From Chamaecyparis obtusa (lineage: Eukaryota; Streptophyta; Pinopsida; Cupressales; Cupressaceae): a stretch of DNA of 64,000 nucleotides. Under the pieces are notes generated by a model. It did not search any database. It was not told where the DNA came from and was given only the letters and a program-made list of their open reading frames with translations. Positions 1 to 13,595 of the stretch are shown here, piece by piece (positions within the stretch are counted from its first letter, which is position 1; every line of letters starts with the position of its first letter). The DNA lies in NCBI GenBank assembly GCA_027943335.1, contig BSBK01006754.1, positions 834,001 to 898,000 on the forward strand, read 5' to 3'. The position numbers were made by a program, and so were the translations under genes.

Positions 1-2271
1 CAAAAAGACAAGATATTGATGAATTAGTAGCATGAATAAAGGAAACAGGGAGGTTAGGACAAGTGGGCAGAAGGTACGAATTAAGCAACGACGAAGACAG
101 GAGAAAGATTGAAGAAGCGGTAGTGCATTGCATTCACAAGTTTAATCTGCATCCCACTGAACTTCACAAGACTGTACCTAAGGATCTCCTAGAAATAATT
201 GAAGCTAGATGGAAAGATTCAATGGAAAGAGAAAAGGAGCTGAGAATACGAGCTCTTCTAGAGGTTCAGAACCACCTCACCCTGGAAGAAGCCACCGAAC
301 AGGCCGAACTGCATCAGCAATCCTTCTTAACAAAAAGGAGGATCGGTCTCATGCTTGTTGGAGAAGCTGAAAAAGTGCATGATGGAGTAGCCATTTGGAC
401 CAAACTTCTTTAGAGCGAGCAGCAAGCAGAAGAAGCTCGCCAAAGAGCCACAGTTCAACCGGTCCTTGACACCGGCAAAGGAAAAGGCGTGCTTGGAGCA
501 AAAGAACTTGTCAAAGAAAAGAGCTCCACAGTACCGGTCATCGACATCATCGATGACAAGAGCAGTGAGCTAGCACGACCAACCGTTCTCATCTCTCCGG
601 GCAAAGGTAACACTAAACCTATGTTAGTCAATGATATAGTGGATGAAGTAATGGACTTCGGTATAATAGACAATGCTACTAAGTGGTATAGTGTGCTAGA
701 AGAAGATGATAAGCAGTCAATAATTGTAGCAATAGTGAAAACTTTTCTGGACTTTTACAAAACTCCAAGGGATTACAGGTCTTAGTTTCCACCGGAATTA
801 AATTCTATGTTTCAGGCCAAATGGAGAGCCGGTCTAAGGTTAGACCTGGCCTAAGTGAAGATAGGATCAAGCTTCTATTAGAAGAAGCATCAATGAATTT
901 GGATCCTAAATATAGAGTTGCCAAAATAATAAATGGATTTGAAAATGAGGTCTACAAAGAGACTCTGGATTTTTGGAAAAATTATGATTTCAGTACCCTA
1001 GACAATTTAGGTCCTCAGGATCCAGCTGAACAAATGCAAGCACCACCGGTCAGATTCACAACTGGTGAAGAATCTTCCATTGGAAAAGAAAAAGTTGAAA
1101 TAGAGCAGTTCACATCTGGTGAACAAATTAATGTTGAACAATAGATAGGAAGTGAAATACCTGTGGGAGAACTCCATATCGTTGAAGAGCATTTCACAGA
1201 AGAAGTCCCACTGGAAGTACAACTTCAACAAGAAAAAGATGTTGAAGTTAATATGCAACCGGAAGATGATGCTCAGAATGAGGAAGAACCACCTGCCGAG
1301 CAAGTCCTACCTGAAGTAGAGGTTCAACCAGAAAATACAGCTCAACAAGGAGCTGAAGAGAATAAGGGACAAGAGGAAGAAATTCCAGTCCACACTAAGC
1401 AAGCTCAATTGGAGCAAGAGCAAAGGCAACAAGAACATGTAGACATACCAAGCTCATCATCTACGAGGAAGTTGTCATTTGCTGAGGATAAAGAAGCTAA
1501 ACGGAGCAAGGACACCGATATAGTGGTATACATTAGCAAGATGTCAACTAGGCAACTCAAGGAGCTGACCAAGAAGAAACAGGACATGGTCCTGACTACT
1601 GTGAAGAATATCTTGTGCAACTTCGTACCGGATGCTGATATAGATGAAGATGAACCGGTCATTGATCAGCTAGAAGTTTTGGCACAAGCCATCGGTGAAG
1701 ATCTAACAGATCCAGAAACTGTGGCAATAGACCACTACGAGAAGAAGAGAATCGAGATTCTCCATAAACAAGTTGCAGATATCAAGGTAACTTTGTGAAA
1801 CAACTTAAAAGTTCTTCAATAGCAGATCCAAGTTGCAGGAAGTTTGATGACTAGGACTTCAAACTTTGAAATATTTTTGCTGAGAAGTCTGCAAAGACCT
1901 TAGAAGAGATTAGAGCCTTGCCCTCTCAGTTTGATATTAAGAACAAAATTGCAACTACTTACGGCAAAGAAATGACAAGTTTAACTCTAACACTAAGGAA
2001 AACTTCAGAAGAGGAGAATAAAAGAATCCAGGATATTAGTGGATTTCAGTTATTTCTGGCACCAACATTTGACTCAATGCAGCAAACAACAACTTCTACA
2101 GAGATTCTGATCAATGAACCTGACTACAAAACAGTGGAGGATATGGAGAACATCATTGTTTCTCTAAAAGCAGCCCAAAAGAACATTGAATATGCAATCG
2201 GTCAATGGGCACCGTTTCTTCACTCTGCCAAGACGATCTATAAGGATATCTTCACAAAGCTTCAAATGTAA
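1..2271 (+). pseudogene. NA-1a ORF2 remnant (3' two-thirds)
   Basis: Broken ORF2 of the non-autonomous LTR family NA-1; its 5' part lies left of the window. Reading pieces are 63-413, 489-785, 821-1144, 1163-1798 and about 1918-2271, matching NA-1c from about 46960 to 49235. In order they hold a helical block, an acidic Glu/Gln/Pro-rich stretch (about 1170-1450) and a C-terminal coiled-coil block ending in T-K-L-Q-M. Lesions include TAG at 411-413 (after K-L-L), TAG at 783-785, TAG at 1142-1144, TGA near 1796 and a short deletion near 1875. No RT, integrase or protease motif is visible. Function is unknown to me. The same peptide is recognisable in three other copies here, so the coding assignment is solid even though this copy is dead. 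Confidence 0.75.
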
Positions 2272-2539
2272 AATCCTATGTGAAGCTTAAGCCTTTGTCC
2301 TATGGAGGCAAAAAGGGGAAGAAGATGCAGAGAAATAGAAAGGGAAATGGGAAGCAGAAGGGATCAGGACAGAATAGTGAGCATTCAGACAGGGGAAGTT
2401 CGGAATAGGGGAAGTGTTCTACAGATCAAAAGGGGGGAGTCTACAGATACAAAGGAAAGAGAACAGTCTACAAAGAACAAGGTATAAATTATCACAAGTA
2501 AATGAGTATGGTTTTGCGTATGGTTTTGCCACCAATGAC

Positions 2540-2551
2540 AAAGGGGAAGAT
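2540..2551 (+). other. Polypurine tract of NA-1a
   Basis: AAAGGGGAAGA directly abuts the TGTTA start of the LTR at 2552, the expected place for the plus-strand primer. A second copy of the core (AAGGGGAAGA) lies upstream at about 2314, just after the ORF2 stop, as in the other NA-1 copies. Confidence 0.75.
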
Positions 2552-3606
2552 TGTTATCAATTTAAGTTGTCCTTAGTGTAAATTCACAAACCATGCACCA
2601 GTAAAAGCTCACCGGTCACTCACGTTACTTAGAAGACACCGGTAGACTAGAAACAGAGTGTATGCACCGGTAGACCGATCTAAGTACACACTACCAGTCT
2701 CATAGTGCATATAGAGATGAACCGGGTATAGGATATACTGGTCTAATTGCATAAAGGTCCGATCTGAATTCTACGGATCAGTTTGAGTTAAAATTGGATT
2801 ATACGGGACATCCACCGCTCAGAAGTAGAGTTAGCTTTTTAACATAAGTTAGCATTATTTCTAAGGATGTTTTAAAGGTAAACTTCAGATCACAATGCAC
2901 AGCTTTTTGCTTGTTGCATGATTTATTGTTGAGTTTACAGCCTGACGGTTCTATGAGTTAAGAGTTTCATTAGGGTGAACTCTTGTATAAATACAGGTCA
3001 TAGGACGCAAGAAATATAGTTGTTGATAATTGGTGAAAGCACAGAGCAGAGGAGAGATACCTACTGAGAGAAACGCTACAGTCACAGAGGTGAAAGGCAA
3101 TAGAGATCAACAACCAGACAAACCGGGGAAGAGATCAATAGGTATGATCTAATCAGACATTCAGTGTCATAGAAGATCATTGCTTTTATAAGGTGTGAAA
3201 GCAAGTTGAAATCCCTTTATCAAGGTGGACCTAATCGCTTCTTTGTAAAATCCTTTAACAGGGTAACATCATTGTTAATGTTAAAAGTCCTTTAACCAGG
3301 CAACTCCTAACAGAGTTAAGGTCTTAGCCGATCTTCTACCAAATCCTTTAACCTGGTAGCACTCTAACAAGTGTTTTGTAAGCTCCTAACAGGGCACCTT
3401 CATTATGCAGTAGTGAAGTTGTGAGCTCTGTCTCACCGTGGTTTTTTCCTTCTAACTGAGGGTTTCCACGTATACATCTTGTGTATTTCTATATATGCTT
3501 ATTAATGATTGTTTATATTCTGCTTAACAAGAAAGGATAATTAAACAAGTTTGAATTATATTAGAAACAAGTATTTACTATTTACTGATTCAGCCCCCCT
3601 CTTAGC
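2552..3606 (+). repeat. LTR between NA-1a and NA-1b
   Basis: Starts TGTTATCAATTTAAG and matches the NA-1c LTRs over its length, ending in the C-tract CAGCCCCCCTCTTAG. A TATA box (TATAAATA, 2986-2993) and the conserved GTGG...CCACG module (about 3434-3470) are present. It serves as 3' LTR of NA-1a. Directly after it comes ORF2 sequence of NA-1b, with no primer site, no ORF1 and no ORF2 start, so the two copies share one LTR and the second is 5'-deleted. The last ~20 bases of a full LTR are missing. Confidence 0.8.
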
Positions 3607-6600
3607 ATACCAGGAGGAGCCATTCATGCCGCTCATCGGATAATGTATGACAACACCAGGTACGATCTCTGTGGAATGCTTCGAGGTCAGATATTTGAAA
3701 ATATGAAGAAGTTTGATGTTGTAAAGAAGAAATCCATGAAGTACAGGACTCTACTGGTATGTCTTCTACTATTCAAATTTCTTTCCGGGAATTGGAAAGG
3801 TGACATGGGGAACTGATTGACCGGTTATGCACCAAATAAGTGAAATGGCCAACCATTTGGGAAACCAGTTTGGTAAAGTAATGACCGAGTACTTTGAGGC
3901 ATTTTAACTGAAAATGCATGCAAGGGAGAGGGTGCCGTCAACCATTGTTGACTCATACAAAAACGATGTATGTTTTCTGGTCTCCACCGATCACTGCATC
4001 ATTCAAGCAGTGGAACCAAGAACTGGATACGCTCCAGAACTGGGCTACGAGATCACCTCCAAGACAGCTAAGGCATATGCAGATGCCTTAACCGAAGCTG
4101 ACCTAGATCTCTCTGCTTATTGGTTTGGTACCTATGAAGAGATCTAGGATAATCTGAAGAAAAGGGCACCAATCAAGAATGTCTACACCAAAAGGAGCCC
4201 CACACCAAAGAAGAAATTGTTGACAGAACAACCCAAGGCTCAAAAGAGAAGAGCTCAACTGATACCCAGTACCCAAGGGGAAGAACAAGAGGAAACAGAT
4301 ACTGAAGAAACAATTCCTCTAGTCAGAAAGAGGACATCTGACAAACCGGTGAAGGAGGATCCACCAAGAAGGAGAAAGCCCACAATTGATGAATTTGTGG
4401 CAAGATTGAAGGAATTTGGCGGAATGGGTGCTATCAACAGAAGATATCAATTAGCCAATGAAGAAGACAAAAGAAAAATAGAGGAAGTAGTAGTTCACTG
4501 TATCTATAAATTCAACCTCTCTCCTACTGAACTTCATAAGGTTGTAGCTGATGATCTCCAAGAAATTCTTGAAGCTAGGTGGAAAGCTTGAATGGATTGA
4601 GAAAAGGAGCTGAGGATTCGAGCCCTGCTTGAGGTCTAGAACCATCTTACTCTGGAAGAGGCCACTTACCAAGCCGAATTGCATCAGCAAAATTTCTTGA
4701 CAAAGAAGAGGATCGGTCTAATGCTAATTGGAGAAGTTCAGAAGGTTCATGAGGAAGGAGTAGCAATATGGTCCAAACTTCTTCAGACCTAGAAACAAGC
4801 AGAAGAAGCACACCAAAGGACAACTGAGCCACCGGTCATCAATACCGGAAAAGGAAAAGGAGTACTTTGAGCAGAAGTACCGATCAAAGAAAAGATTCCT
4901 ACCGGATTGGTCATCGTCGACATCACCGATGATAAAGGCAGTGATCTAGCTCGTCCAATCGTTCTTGTCTCTCCGGAGAAAGGTAAGACTCGCACCATGA
5001 CTGTCAATGATATAGTTGATGAGGTGATGGATTTTGGAGAGATAGTTAATGCCTCTAGATGGTATAGTGTGCTAGGAGAAGAAGATAAATAGGCAGTAAT
5101 TGTAGCTCTAGTGGAAACTTTTATGGATTACCACAAAACTCCAAGGGACTATAGGTCCAAGTTTCCCCATGAACTCAATTCTAGGCTAATGACAAAATGG
5201 AGAATGGGTCTAGGCACCAACACTAGAATCAATAAGAAGACATTGACAAAGGTTAGACTTGGTGTCAGTGAAGAGAGAATCAAGCTTCTACTAGAAGAAG
5301 CATCAATGAACTTGGATACCAAGTTTAGAGTTGCTAAGATACTCAATGGGTATGAAAACGAAGTCTATAAAGAGACTCTAGATTTCTGGCAGTAGTATGA
5401 CTTCAATGCTCTTGAGGGAACAAGTCCACAGGATTTAACTCAAACAGCACAAGTACCACTGGTTCAATTCTTTTCTTGTGAAGAACCTACAACCGGTGAG
5501 GAGAATATTCATACAAAACAGTTCGCATCTAGTGAACAGGTGAATTTGGGAGAGTTATCAATCAAGATGACCACTGACAACACTTCTGGTGTTGAAGAAG
5601 AAATTGCTGTGGGTGATCTACATACAGCTGAAGAGAAGCACAAGGAAGAAGTCCCATTGGAAGAGCAATTTCCACAAAAAGAGGATGCTCAACCAGAAGT
5701 TGAAGTGTAACCGGAAGTGGAAGCACAGAATGAGGAAGAAGTACCATTAGCAGAAATCCTACCTGAAGAAGAGGCACAACCGGAAAATGTGGCATTATCG
5801 GAAGAGATAGCCCAACCGAAAGATGATGAAAACAAACAAGAACAATATAATGAACAGGAACAAGAGTTACCTGTACATATTGAGCAAGCGCTACTGGTAC
5901 AGGAGCCTAGACACAAGGAACAGGTAGATGTTCCAAGCTCATCCTCATCCAAGAGGAATGTATCTTTTGCAGTTGACACAGAAGCCAAAAGGAGCAAGGC
6001 TAGGGAAACCGTAGTTAACATAAGCAAAATGTCAACAAGGCAGCTAAAGGAGCTGACCAAGCAAAAATAGGACATGGTCCTTACAAGTGTCAAAAATATC
6101 CTATGCAACTTTGTACCTGATGCAGACATAGATGAAGATGAACCTGTCATTGATCAGTTGGTGATCTAGGCACAAGCAATCGGAGAAGATCTAACCGATC
6201 CAGAGACAGTAGCAATTGATCACTACGAGAAGAAGAGAATAAAAATTCTCCACAAACAGGTTGAGGAAATAAAGGTCACAATATCTACCAATTTAAGGGT
6301 ACTCCAACAACATATTCAAGTTGCAGGAAGTTTGATGACCAGAACTTCTAATTTTGATACGTTCATGCAAGATCTGATAGAGAAGTCAACAAAGACTGCA
6401 GAAGACATAAGAGCTCTGTCTTCTCGGTTTGACATAAAGAACAAGTCTGCAACAGACTTCAGCAGAGAAATGACAAGCCTAGCTCTCATTCTGAGAAAGG
6501 CATCTGAAGAGAAGACCAAGAGAATCCAAGATATTATTGGATTTCAATTACTTCTGGCTCCCACATTTGACCTAATGCAACAGACTGCCATAGATGCTGA

Positions 6601-6768
6601 GAATCTGATTGGTGAACTGGATTACAAGACTGTGGAGGACATGGAGAACATTATTGTCTCTCTAAAAAAAATCAGAAGAACATTGAATATGTAACCGGTC
6701 AATGGAACCCATTTCTTCACTCAGCAAAGACAATATACAAGGATATCTTCACAAAGCTACAAATGTAA
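3607..6768 (+). pseudogene. NA-1b ORF2 remnant
   Basis: Homologue of NA-1c ORF2, beginning abruptly at a G-G-A block equivalent to about 46168 of the window and ending at the normal ORF2 stop (6766-6768). Open pieces are 3914-4147, 4217-4591, 4907-5092, 5111-5395, 5717-6070 and 6332-6694. In-frame TAG or TGA codons interrupt it repeatedly (for example 4790-4792, 6068-6070), and an A-run near 6666 shifts frame before the end. Domain order is as in the other copies: N-terminal block (truncated), basic Lys/Arg/Pro linker near 4200-4380, helical block, acidic repeat region (about 5540-5930), C-terminal coiled coil. Function unknown. Confidence 0.75.
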
Positions 6769-6992
6769 AATAAACAGTGAAACTAAATGCTTTGTCCTAT
6801 GGAGGCAAAAAGGGGAAGAAGTATGCAATGGGAAGATGAGAGAGATCAGAACAGAAGGGAAGAAGGGAAGAAGAGATACAGGACAAAAGAGCTAAAGCAC
6901 CAGAACAGGGGAAGTATGTGACCAGAAGAAAGAGAAGTCTACAGGACAAGGTATTAATTTTGATGAGTGAGTAATGGTTTTGCCACCAATGA

Positions 6993-7005
6993 CAAAGGGG
7001 AAGAT
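6993..7005 (+). other. Polypurine tract of NA-1b
   Basis: The same AAAGGGGAAGA motif as in NA-1a and NA-1c, immediately before an LTR beginning TGTTAGCAATTTAAG. Confidence 0.7.
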
Positions 7006-8018
7006 TGTTAGCAATTTAAGTTGTCATTAGTGAAGATTAGATGCAAACACCATTCCCACCGGTATAGGTACACCGGAAGATCACTCATATTACTTTATAG
7101 GCACCGGTAGACTATAACAGAGGAGATGCACCGGTAGACCAAGTAGAAAAGAAAATGAATCGAGGATAACAGTCTAATGAATACCGGTCAACAACATGTC
7201 TTTCCGCACTAGTAAATGCGGAGCTGTTTAAGTTAAAACCGGAATATGCGGAGCATCCACCGTTTAGAATTGAAGTTAGCTTTTTAACAAGAGTTAGTTT
7301 TATTTCTACGCGGATGTTTCAAGGTAAACTCGAGATCAAAACACTAAGTTTTTTGGTTGTTGCATGATTTTTGGATGAGTTTACAGCCTGGTGGTTCTAC
7401 GAGTTAAGAGTTTCATTAAGATGAACTTTTTGCATAAATATAGGTCATAGGACGCAAGAAAAGTTGTTGAGAGTTGTTGAATATACATAGCAGAAGAAAG
7501 ATATCTTCTGAGAGAAGAGCTACAGTCACAAAGATGAAAGGTAGAAAGATTCAACAACCATGCAGAACCGGGTGAGATCAACAGGTATGAGCTAATTAGA
7601 CAAAGAGTGTCAAGTTAAGATCATTGCTTTTTTATTGTGAAAGCACAGTAAAATCCCTCTATGAGGGTGAACCCTAATAGGTTCTTTGTAAAAATCCTTT
7701 AACCGGGTAACATCTTTGTTGATGTTGAAAGTCCTCTAACAAGGTGGCTCCTAACAGAGTTAAGATCTTAACCGATCTACCAAATCCCTTAACCGGGTAG
7801 CATTCTTGCAAGTGCTTTGTAAGCTCCTAACAGGGTGTCTTTATTACTGCAGTAGTGAAGGTGTCAGCTTTGTCTCACCGTGGTTTTTTCCTTCTAATCA
7901 AGGGTTTCCACATATACATGATGTGTTGATCTGAGTATTTCTATTTCTGCTTGTGGATGATCAGTTACATTCTATTTATCTTGCAAGAATTTTTATACAA
8001 GTTTTAAATTGCAATACC
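7006..8018 (+). repeat. 3' LTR of NA-1b, 3'-truncated
   Basis: Begins TGTTAGCAATTTAAG after the polypurine tract and aligns with the NA-1c LTR, including a TATA-like CATAAATA (7433-7440) and the GTGG...CCAC module (about 7876-7912). Homology stops near 8018, before the C-tract and terminal ACA, so the end is deleted and no TSD can be read. Confidence 0.75.
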
Positions 8019-11000
8019 ACTAGGACGAAAAGGAGGCCTCGAAGAACCCTCTCCAATACAACCTACATATGCGGATGCAGATGCAAATGCGGTTGCGGGA
8101 GCATGGGAGCCATTAGCACTTAACCCTTCAAGTTGCCTTTTCTTATTTAATTTCTCTTGTTCATATTTTTCTAATGCCACTAGACAAGTGTGTTTTGCCT
8201 CAGCAGTTTGTTGAGTGCAAATTGAATATCATGTCCAGGTATGGCAGCAATGTGGTATTTGAATCTATAAATGCCACCAGAATTTATATCCTTATAAAAC
8301 ATACATTTTGTTTTAAATTTTGTTCTTCCGTGAAAGTCTTCAGTATATTTCCAACATTCATCTTTTTACAGTTACCCATTGTGGAAAATGAAAGTTAACA
8401 CTGTTGCAAAAAAAAAATTTAAGTAAAACCTCAAAGTTTCAAACTAATAAACAAAACAGCAAAGCCTACTTTGCAATTTAGTAAAACTATAAACCATTTA
8501 AGATTTGCAAATGAAAACTAAAAAAATTTAACTAAAAATGAATAATACACTAACATACAAAAAAAAAATTCAACACTTACCTCTTGTAAATGAGTTGAGG
8601 AGTGTTGCTATTGACTCTTTAATGTTCCCAATGCAATCTTATGGCCTCCCTAAATGGATTTTTGATCTCTTTGGTGCTCTTCCTTCTTGCTGGTTGCAAA
8701 CCTCCCGTTTTTCTTTTTTTTTATTCTCTCACTTTTCCTCTCTTCTACTTATGCTAAACAATTAGAAGGCCCTTTAGGGTTAAAACAAAGAGAAAAGGCA
8801 AAAAAACCATTAAAAAAATAGGTATTTTTTTATAAAATTGACTTTACTTTTTCCCTAGACGTGCGATCGGTTTTTAACAAATTTTTAAGGCGTTTTGTGC
8901 AATTTTTTCAATGAATCGATGAATCGGCGATTCAGTTCATTCATTGCCAAAAAATTGGCAATTTGATTCACTGGTTCATAAAATATCGGGAGGCTTGAAT
9001 CGAATTGCGAAACCGGTGATTCAGGCGATTTTTTGGCGATTCTCGTTGCTTTATCATTGGACTCAACATATGGGATTGGCTTGAGGATATCCCAAAAGTA
9101 TATCTTTCTTTGTAGTATGAGCTCTACCCTTGATAGAAATGTCAAACAATTTAGCTCATCTATTGGGTTATCCCATGAATCCTAAACTCGCTTGGTGATG
9201 CCAATTTGGACAAACTTGGTGGATGCAATTGTGCATTAAAAGCCTTCTAAAATTGAGAAATGTCAATTGGATGAATGCCTTGACTATGAAATTGTTGCCC
9301 ATCCTTTGAGAAACCTTTCTTTTTGGATTTTCTGATTTTTTAAATGTTTTTCTGATTTTAAAAAATTTTTAATTTTTTTTTTTGTTTTTTTTCACTTTTA
9401 AAGAGATCTCTCATATCTCAAATATAACTTGAAAGCTCATGCTGGTTGGTATCTTTATGAATGAACTTTGTTCGTGCTGTCCTTCTAGCGCCAATTTCTC
9501 TTCATGTGAGTTTTATGCCACTACAACATGCAGGATGAAACACTTAATGTTCCAAGATGAAACACCAAATACCAAATCCTCTCTTGAATAAGGAATCTCA
9601 TATGCTAAACAATATATACAGATAGTGTGATCAAATGAGACAACCCTAAGGTTCCTTCTAATTGTGGACTTTCACTTAGTTATAATGATGTGATATTTTG
9701 GGTATTACAAAGGGACTTACGCTATTCATTCAATGGATATCAACTTCTTCAACCACTTCTGACCAAATAAACTGCAAAGGGTTAAAGGGTTGAGAAAGCT
9801 ATTCTACTCCTATAATGCAGGATACTGTGAATGTGTTTGTGACTCTATTAGATTTAGTTTATCCATCGACATCAACCAAGCTACGCAATCTCCTAAAGTA
9901 AATGTAAGATGTTCAAACTATTACCATTCCATTAACACCATCAATGGATGCATATTAATGTGCAAACAATAATCGAAGTATAGCTCATTGAATTTCCAGT
10001 TGACCATGCAAGGCGAAATTACAATCAACAAGTTGCTAGCAGTATGGACTAAGCAAGTCTCACAAAGATTGATTCACAATATCTTCCATTCAGCTAAACA
10101 CTACTAATCAACATGAGATAAAATCTAATCTAAGTGAGGAAATGTAGAAACTATGCAATACTCCAAAATGATACAAACAATCCACCATGAAGACTAACAA
10201 TGACTTAAGAACAATTTGGCAGTATCATAGCAACAATTTCAATAAGTCTCTCCCTTTACAAATGACAAGGCCTTGGCCTTTTATAGTAGTTCAATTACAA
10301 TGGATGACCAAGATTGATTCAAAATCAAGGGCCAAGATTATGCCAACAAAGTACTAATCCAACTAATAGCTACAAGTATTAAATGCTTGACCAATTACAA
10401 CGAATCACAACCTTGTGGGCCAATAAGAAAATTACAATGCTTTTGAGAGCCAATGAGAAATTAGGTTAGGTAGAGATATGATGTGGACTCCACATGTACA
10501 CTTGGCATGATCTAATTGAATGAGCTTGGATACGTGCAATTGAAGCCTTCTGATTGGTTGAAGATGACTAGGTGTCACCTTAACATGCTTATCCTTTAGA
10601 CTTGATCATCTCCTTGGTGACGAGAAAATATCTCTTGATACTCAACATTATCAAGCCTTCAATTATGATAGCTCATATTCCCAAATTGCTGCATCTTCAT
10701 GAAGTCTTTGTCTTCCTTTCTCATTTTGACTTCTTGTCCTTGATGTTCTGAAAGATTCATGTAACTACATTATTCCACTTGGTCCAATTGGGTGATAATC
10801 TTCCTCCACTTGTAGCCTTGATTTTTCTTGTGCCAAATTTGTTCTTCGAATTCCACTTTGATAATCTTTCCTTGAACCACCTTCTTGTTTGAAGTTTTGA
10901 GCCTAATCTTCTTTGATGGAAGGCCGGCCATTTGTCAATTCTTGCTTGAAGTCCTTGAGGTTGACCTTGCCACCATCCTTTGTTCTCGAAGCATTTCCTT

Positions 11001-11349
11001 CTTCATTAATCACCTTGCAAAACAAAGGAAAAAAGATGTGATGTTAATGTTGCGAAAATGATAAACAAAACAAAATTAAAGTACTTCTATGGCAAATTTA
11101 ACTTGATTATTGAAGTTGTACCCATGTAAGCTTTGAATGAAAATCTATTAACTTCTCATTTCAACCTGATTTATACTCTGATTTCTCTTATTTTCTGAGT
11201 TTTGAAAGCCAATTTCTGATTTAATTTTCATGGGATAGTAGATTAGTTACAATTCAAAAAGGCCAAAGTTGAGAAGGGAAGCATCATGGAGTGCAAATCT
11301 GATTAGGAAAAAAGGGCGGAAATCAGGCCTGCTTCTTCCACAAGTGGAT
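8019..11349. other. Unresolved repeat DNA, no supported gene
   Basis: AT-rich with homopolymer runs. Short open frames here have no recognisable domain. On the minus strand, 8165-8020 can be read as a charged helix followed by a Ser/Ala/Pro stretch, reminiscent of hAT transposase linker regions, but it is too short to call. A minus-strand TATAAAAGG (10277-10285) followed by a GGCCAAGGCC stretch suggests that about 9500-11250 may be a minus-strand LTR; I found no edges. Nothing else is supported. Confidence 0.3.
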
Positions 11350-11354
11350 AAGAG

Positions 11355-12783
11355 TGACAGTCCCAACCGGTGCTGAGAGGGGAGGGGTGAATCAGCACCT
11401 CTAAAACTTCCTTTTGATTTTATATCCGGTGAAGTAAACTTAGAGCTAAAAGACAATCAGATTTAAACATATAATAACAGTAAGCAAACAATCACACAGT
11501 GACACCAGATTTATCACGTGGAAACCCGGTTAGGGTAAAAACCACGGTGTGAGGAGACCTCACAAATTTTGTACTCTTCTGGAGTACGCCCTGTAAGGAG
11601 CTTTCCCGGTTAAAAGATAATAACACACTGCTAGGTGCAACCCGGTTAAGGGATTTGTTACAATAAGGCTGGTTAGTGCTTGCCTGGTTAAAGGACTTTG
11701 AACATCTTACAAGATGCCACCCGGTTAAGGGATTTGATACAAGGGACTTGTTAGAGTCCACCCAAATACTAGGATTTAATTATTGTAGTTGCTAGAAAAC
11801 AACAGAAGATTGACCTTTTATAATTGGCTTTGCATAGCCTGATAAGATCTCTGTTTGTGCTCAGTTGAGAATCGTCACCGGTCGCCACAGGTGTGTCCTC
11901 CTCTACTGTTGTGCTTCTCTGCACATACTTCTTTCTCTTCTTCTTTTTCTGATTTACCCTAGCTTCTTTTGAACTTTTCAGGTTCACTCTTTTCTCTGGT
12001 AGAATGAAGGCAACTTTTCTTCTCCTCAATCAAAAGAATATATAGAGTCTTAGCCCTAATTGCGCTTGATTGGCATGACCTAATTACAGATCCTTATTGG
12101 ATTCATTACTCAGTGGAGTACTAGTTCACTGAGGAAACATCCGATGCATGCCCTTGCTTTATCAGCCTTATAGAGAAAGCAGTAGTTGCGTGTCAAGCAA
12201 CTCTCCTTTATAGGAGATAATGCTTTGTTTTAAAGCCACTAATTTCGGCTTTAAATCCTTCAGACGCGCCTCAATCCGATTGCCAGATTAACTTAAAGAC
12301 CTCCGGATATGTTGCAAAAAATCCCGGTCAAGGAGTCGGTTAGAATAGGTAGTTTGACTATGACTTCCTTGGTTTATACCAGAGTCATTACTAGATCGGT
12401 TGAGATCCTCATGCTGTGAATAGGTAAGAGTAGTTAACCTGTTACTGACCCTTTCCTTGGCTCACCGGTTGCACCGTCCTCAGTTGTATGTTGATAGCGG
12501 TTTGTTGTTGCTTTCTCTGTGTTTGACTACACTGGTTGTAGCCAAGTCTTTGGTTGAAGATTGAATGCTAAAATGAATACACTACCCGGTTGCTGAGGCT
12601 TTATATAGTGACCAGTGGTATTTGCTAACAACCACACCTTCTGCCAAACCATCCTCCTTTCATACAGATCTCCTTGGATCTTTAGACTTTATAAAGATGA
12701 CAAGTCTCTATATTCTTTTGCCAATCAATGACAACACTAGTACCGGTAGCAGGTTTACCGGTTGTCATCACTTAATGCCAACA
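11355..12783 (-). mobile_element. Solo LTR, copia-type, TSD AAGAG
   Basis: 1,429 bp bounded by AAGAG at 11350-11354 and 12784-12788. On the minus strand it starts TGTTGGCATTAAG and ends GGGACTGTCA. No internal region, primer site or second LTR, so it is a solo LTR left by LTR-LTR recombination. It carries the C-tract (as GAGGGGAGGGGTGAATCAG near 11376) and the conserved GTGGAAACCC...CCAC module near 11518-11549. The fragment at 51402-52637 appears to be a relative. Confidence 0.85.
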
Positions 12784-12788
12784 AAGAG

Positions 12789-13595
12789 TGGGTCGGAATC
12801 TGATCCCTTCTTGTCCCTACCTTGTTTGCAATGGACATTGGCTGCCCTCTCACTTACATATTTCTTCACAATTTCACTTCAAACTTATTTCAAATTCATT
12901 CTTTTTCTCAACAATTTCACTTTGACTCCCAAGCCTTGATCAATTTTGCTCCACTTTGTAGGTCATGATTGGAAATTTTCTCTTTAGCAAGGATCTGATT
13001 TTCACATTTTGCCAGGGGTTTAATCTTTTCAGCCCTTCAAAGCTGATTAAACTTAGGAGAAAAACTGATTTCTAATGTTAATTCTACCTCTTTTCAATGC
13101 CACTTAGCTCACAAAATGGAAATTTTTTGTCAATGTGTTGGCAGAAATAATGATTTTTTGTCCAAGAGTGGACAAGAGAGCATCGGGATCCGACCCCTCC
13201 TTGTCCAAGCTTGGACAAGAGGGGGTTGGAACCCGATCCCTACTTGTCGCTTCCTTGTTGTCAAGGTTTGGGCTTGAAGATTTCGTTCTTCACTTTGCGT
13301 TTGCACTCTGACTTCCTTGCTCATTTCTCCTTCTCATTTCTTTTCGTCAAAGCCTCCAAACTTCATATTTTTATGCTTAAATCAACCTCATAGTTGCATC
13401 AATTTGACTTCTCCTTTAGCAATCATCTCGACTTCATCTTTCTCTATTTCCCTCCACCAACTGTTCTTTCTTGTCTCCCTCTTCTCCATTTCAATTCTTG
13501 CCAAGTATTTTCCTTCACCATGCTTTTCAATTTCAACGTCTCACTTCATTCTTTATTGGTTTACAAGACTTGGCTTACTACTGAGACATTACTTT
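12789..13595. other. Pyrimidine-rich spacer with inverted repeats
   Basis: Host-side sequence that was continuous with 11349 before the solo LTR inserted. It repeats the motif GTGGACAAGAG...GGATCCGACCC and contains a perfect 20-bp palindrome (13200-13219). Open frames at 12622-12939 and 13317-13616 are hydrophobic translations of T/C-rich DNA and not credible genes. Confidence 0.4.

Noticed and set aside
8020..8165. hAT transposase fragment on the minus strand
   Set aside because: Only about 50 codons with low-complexity Ser/Ala; too weak to annotate as a gene.
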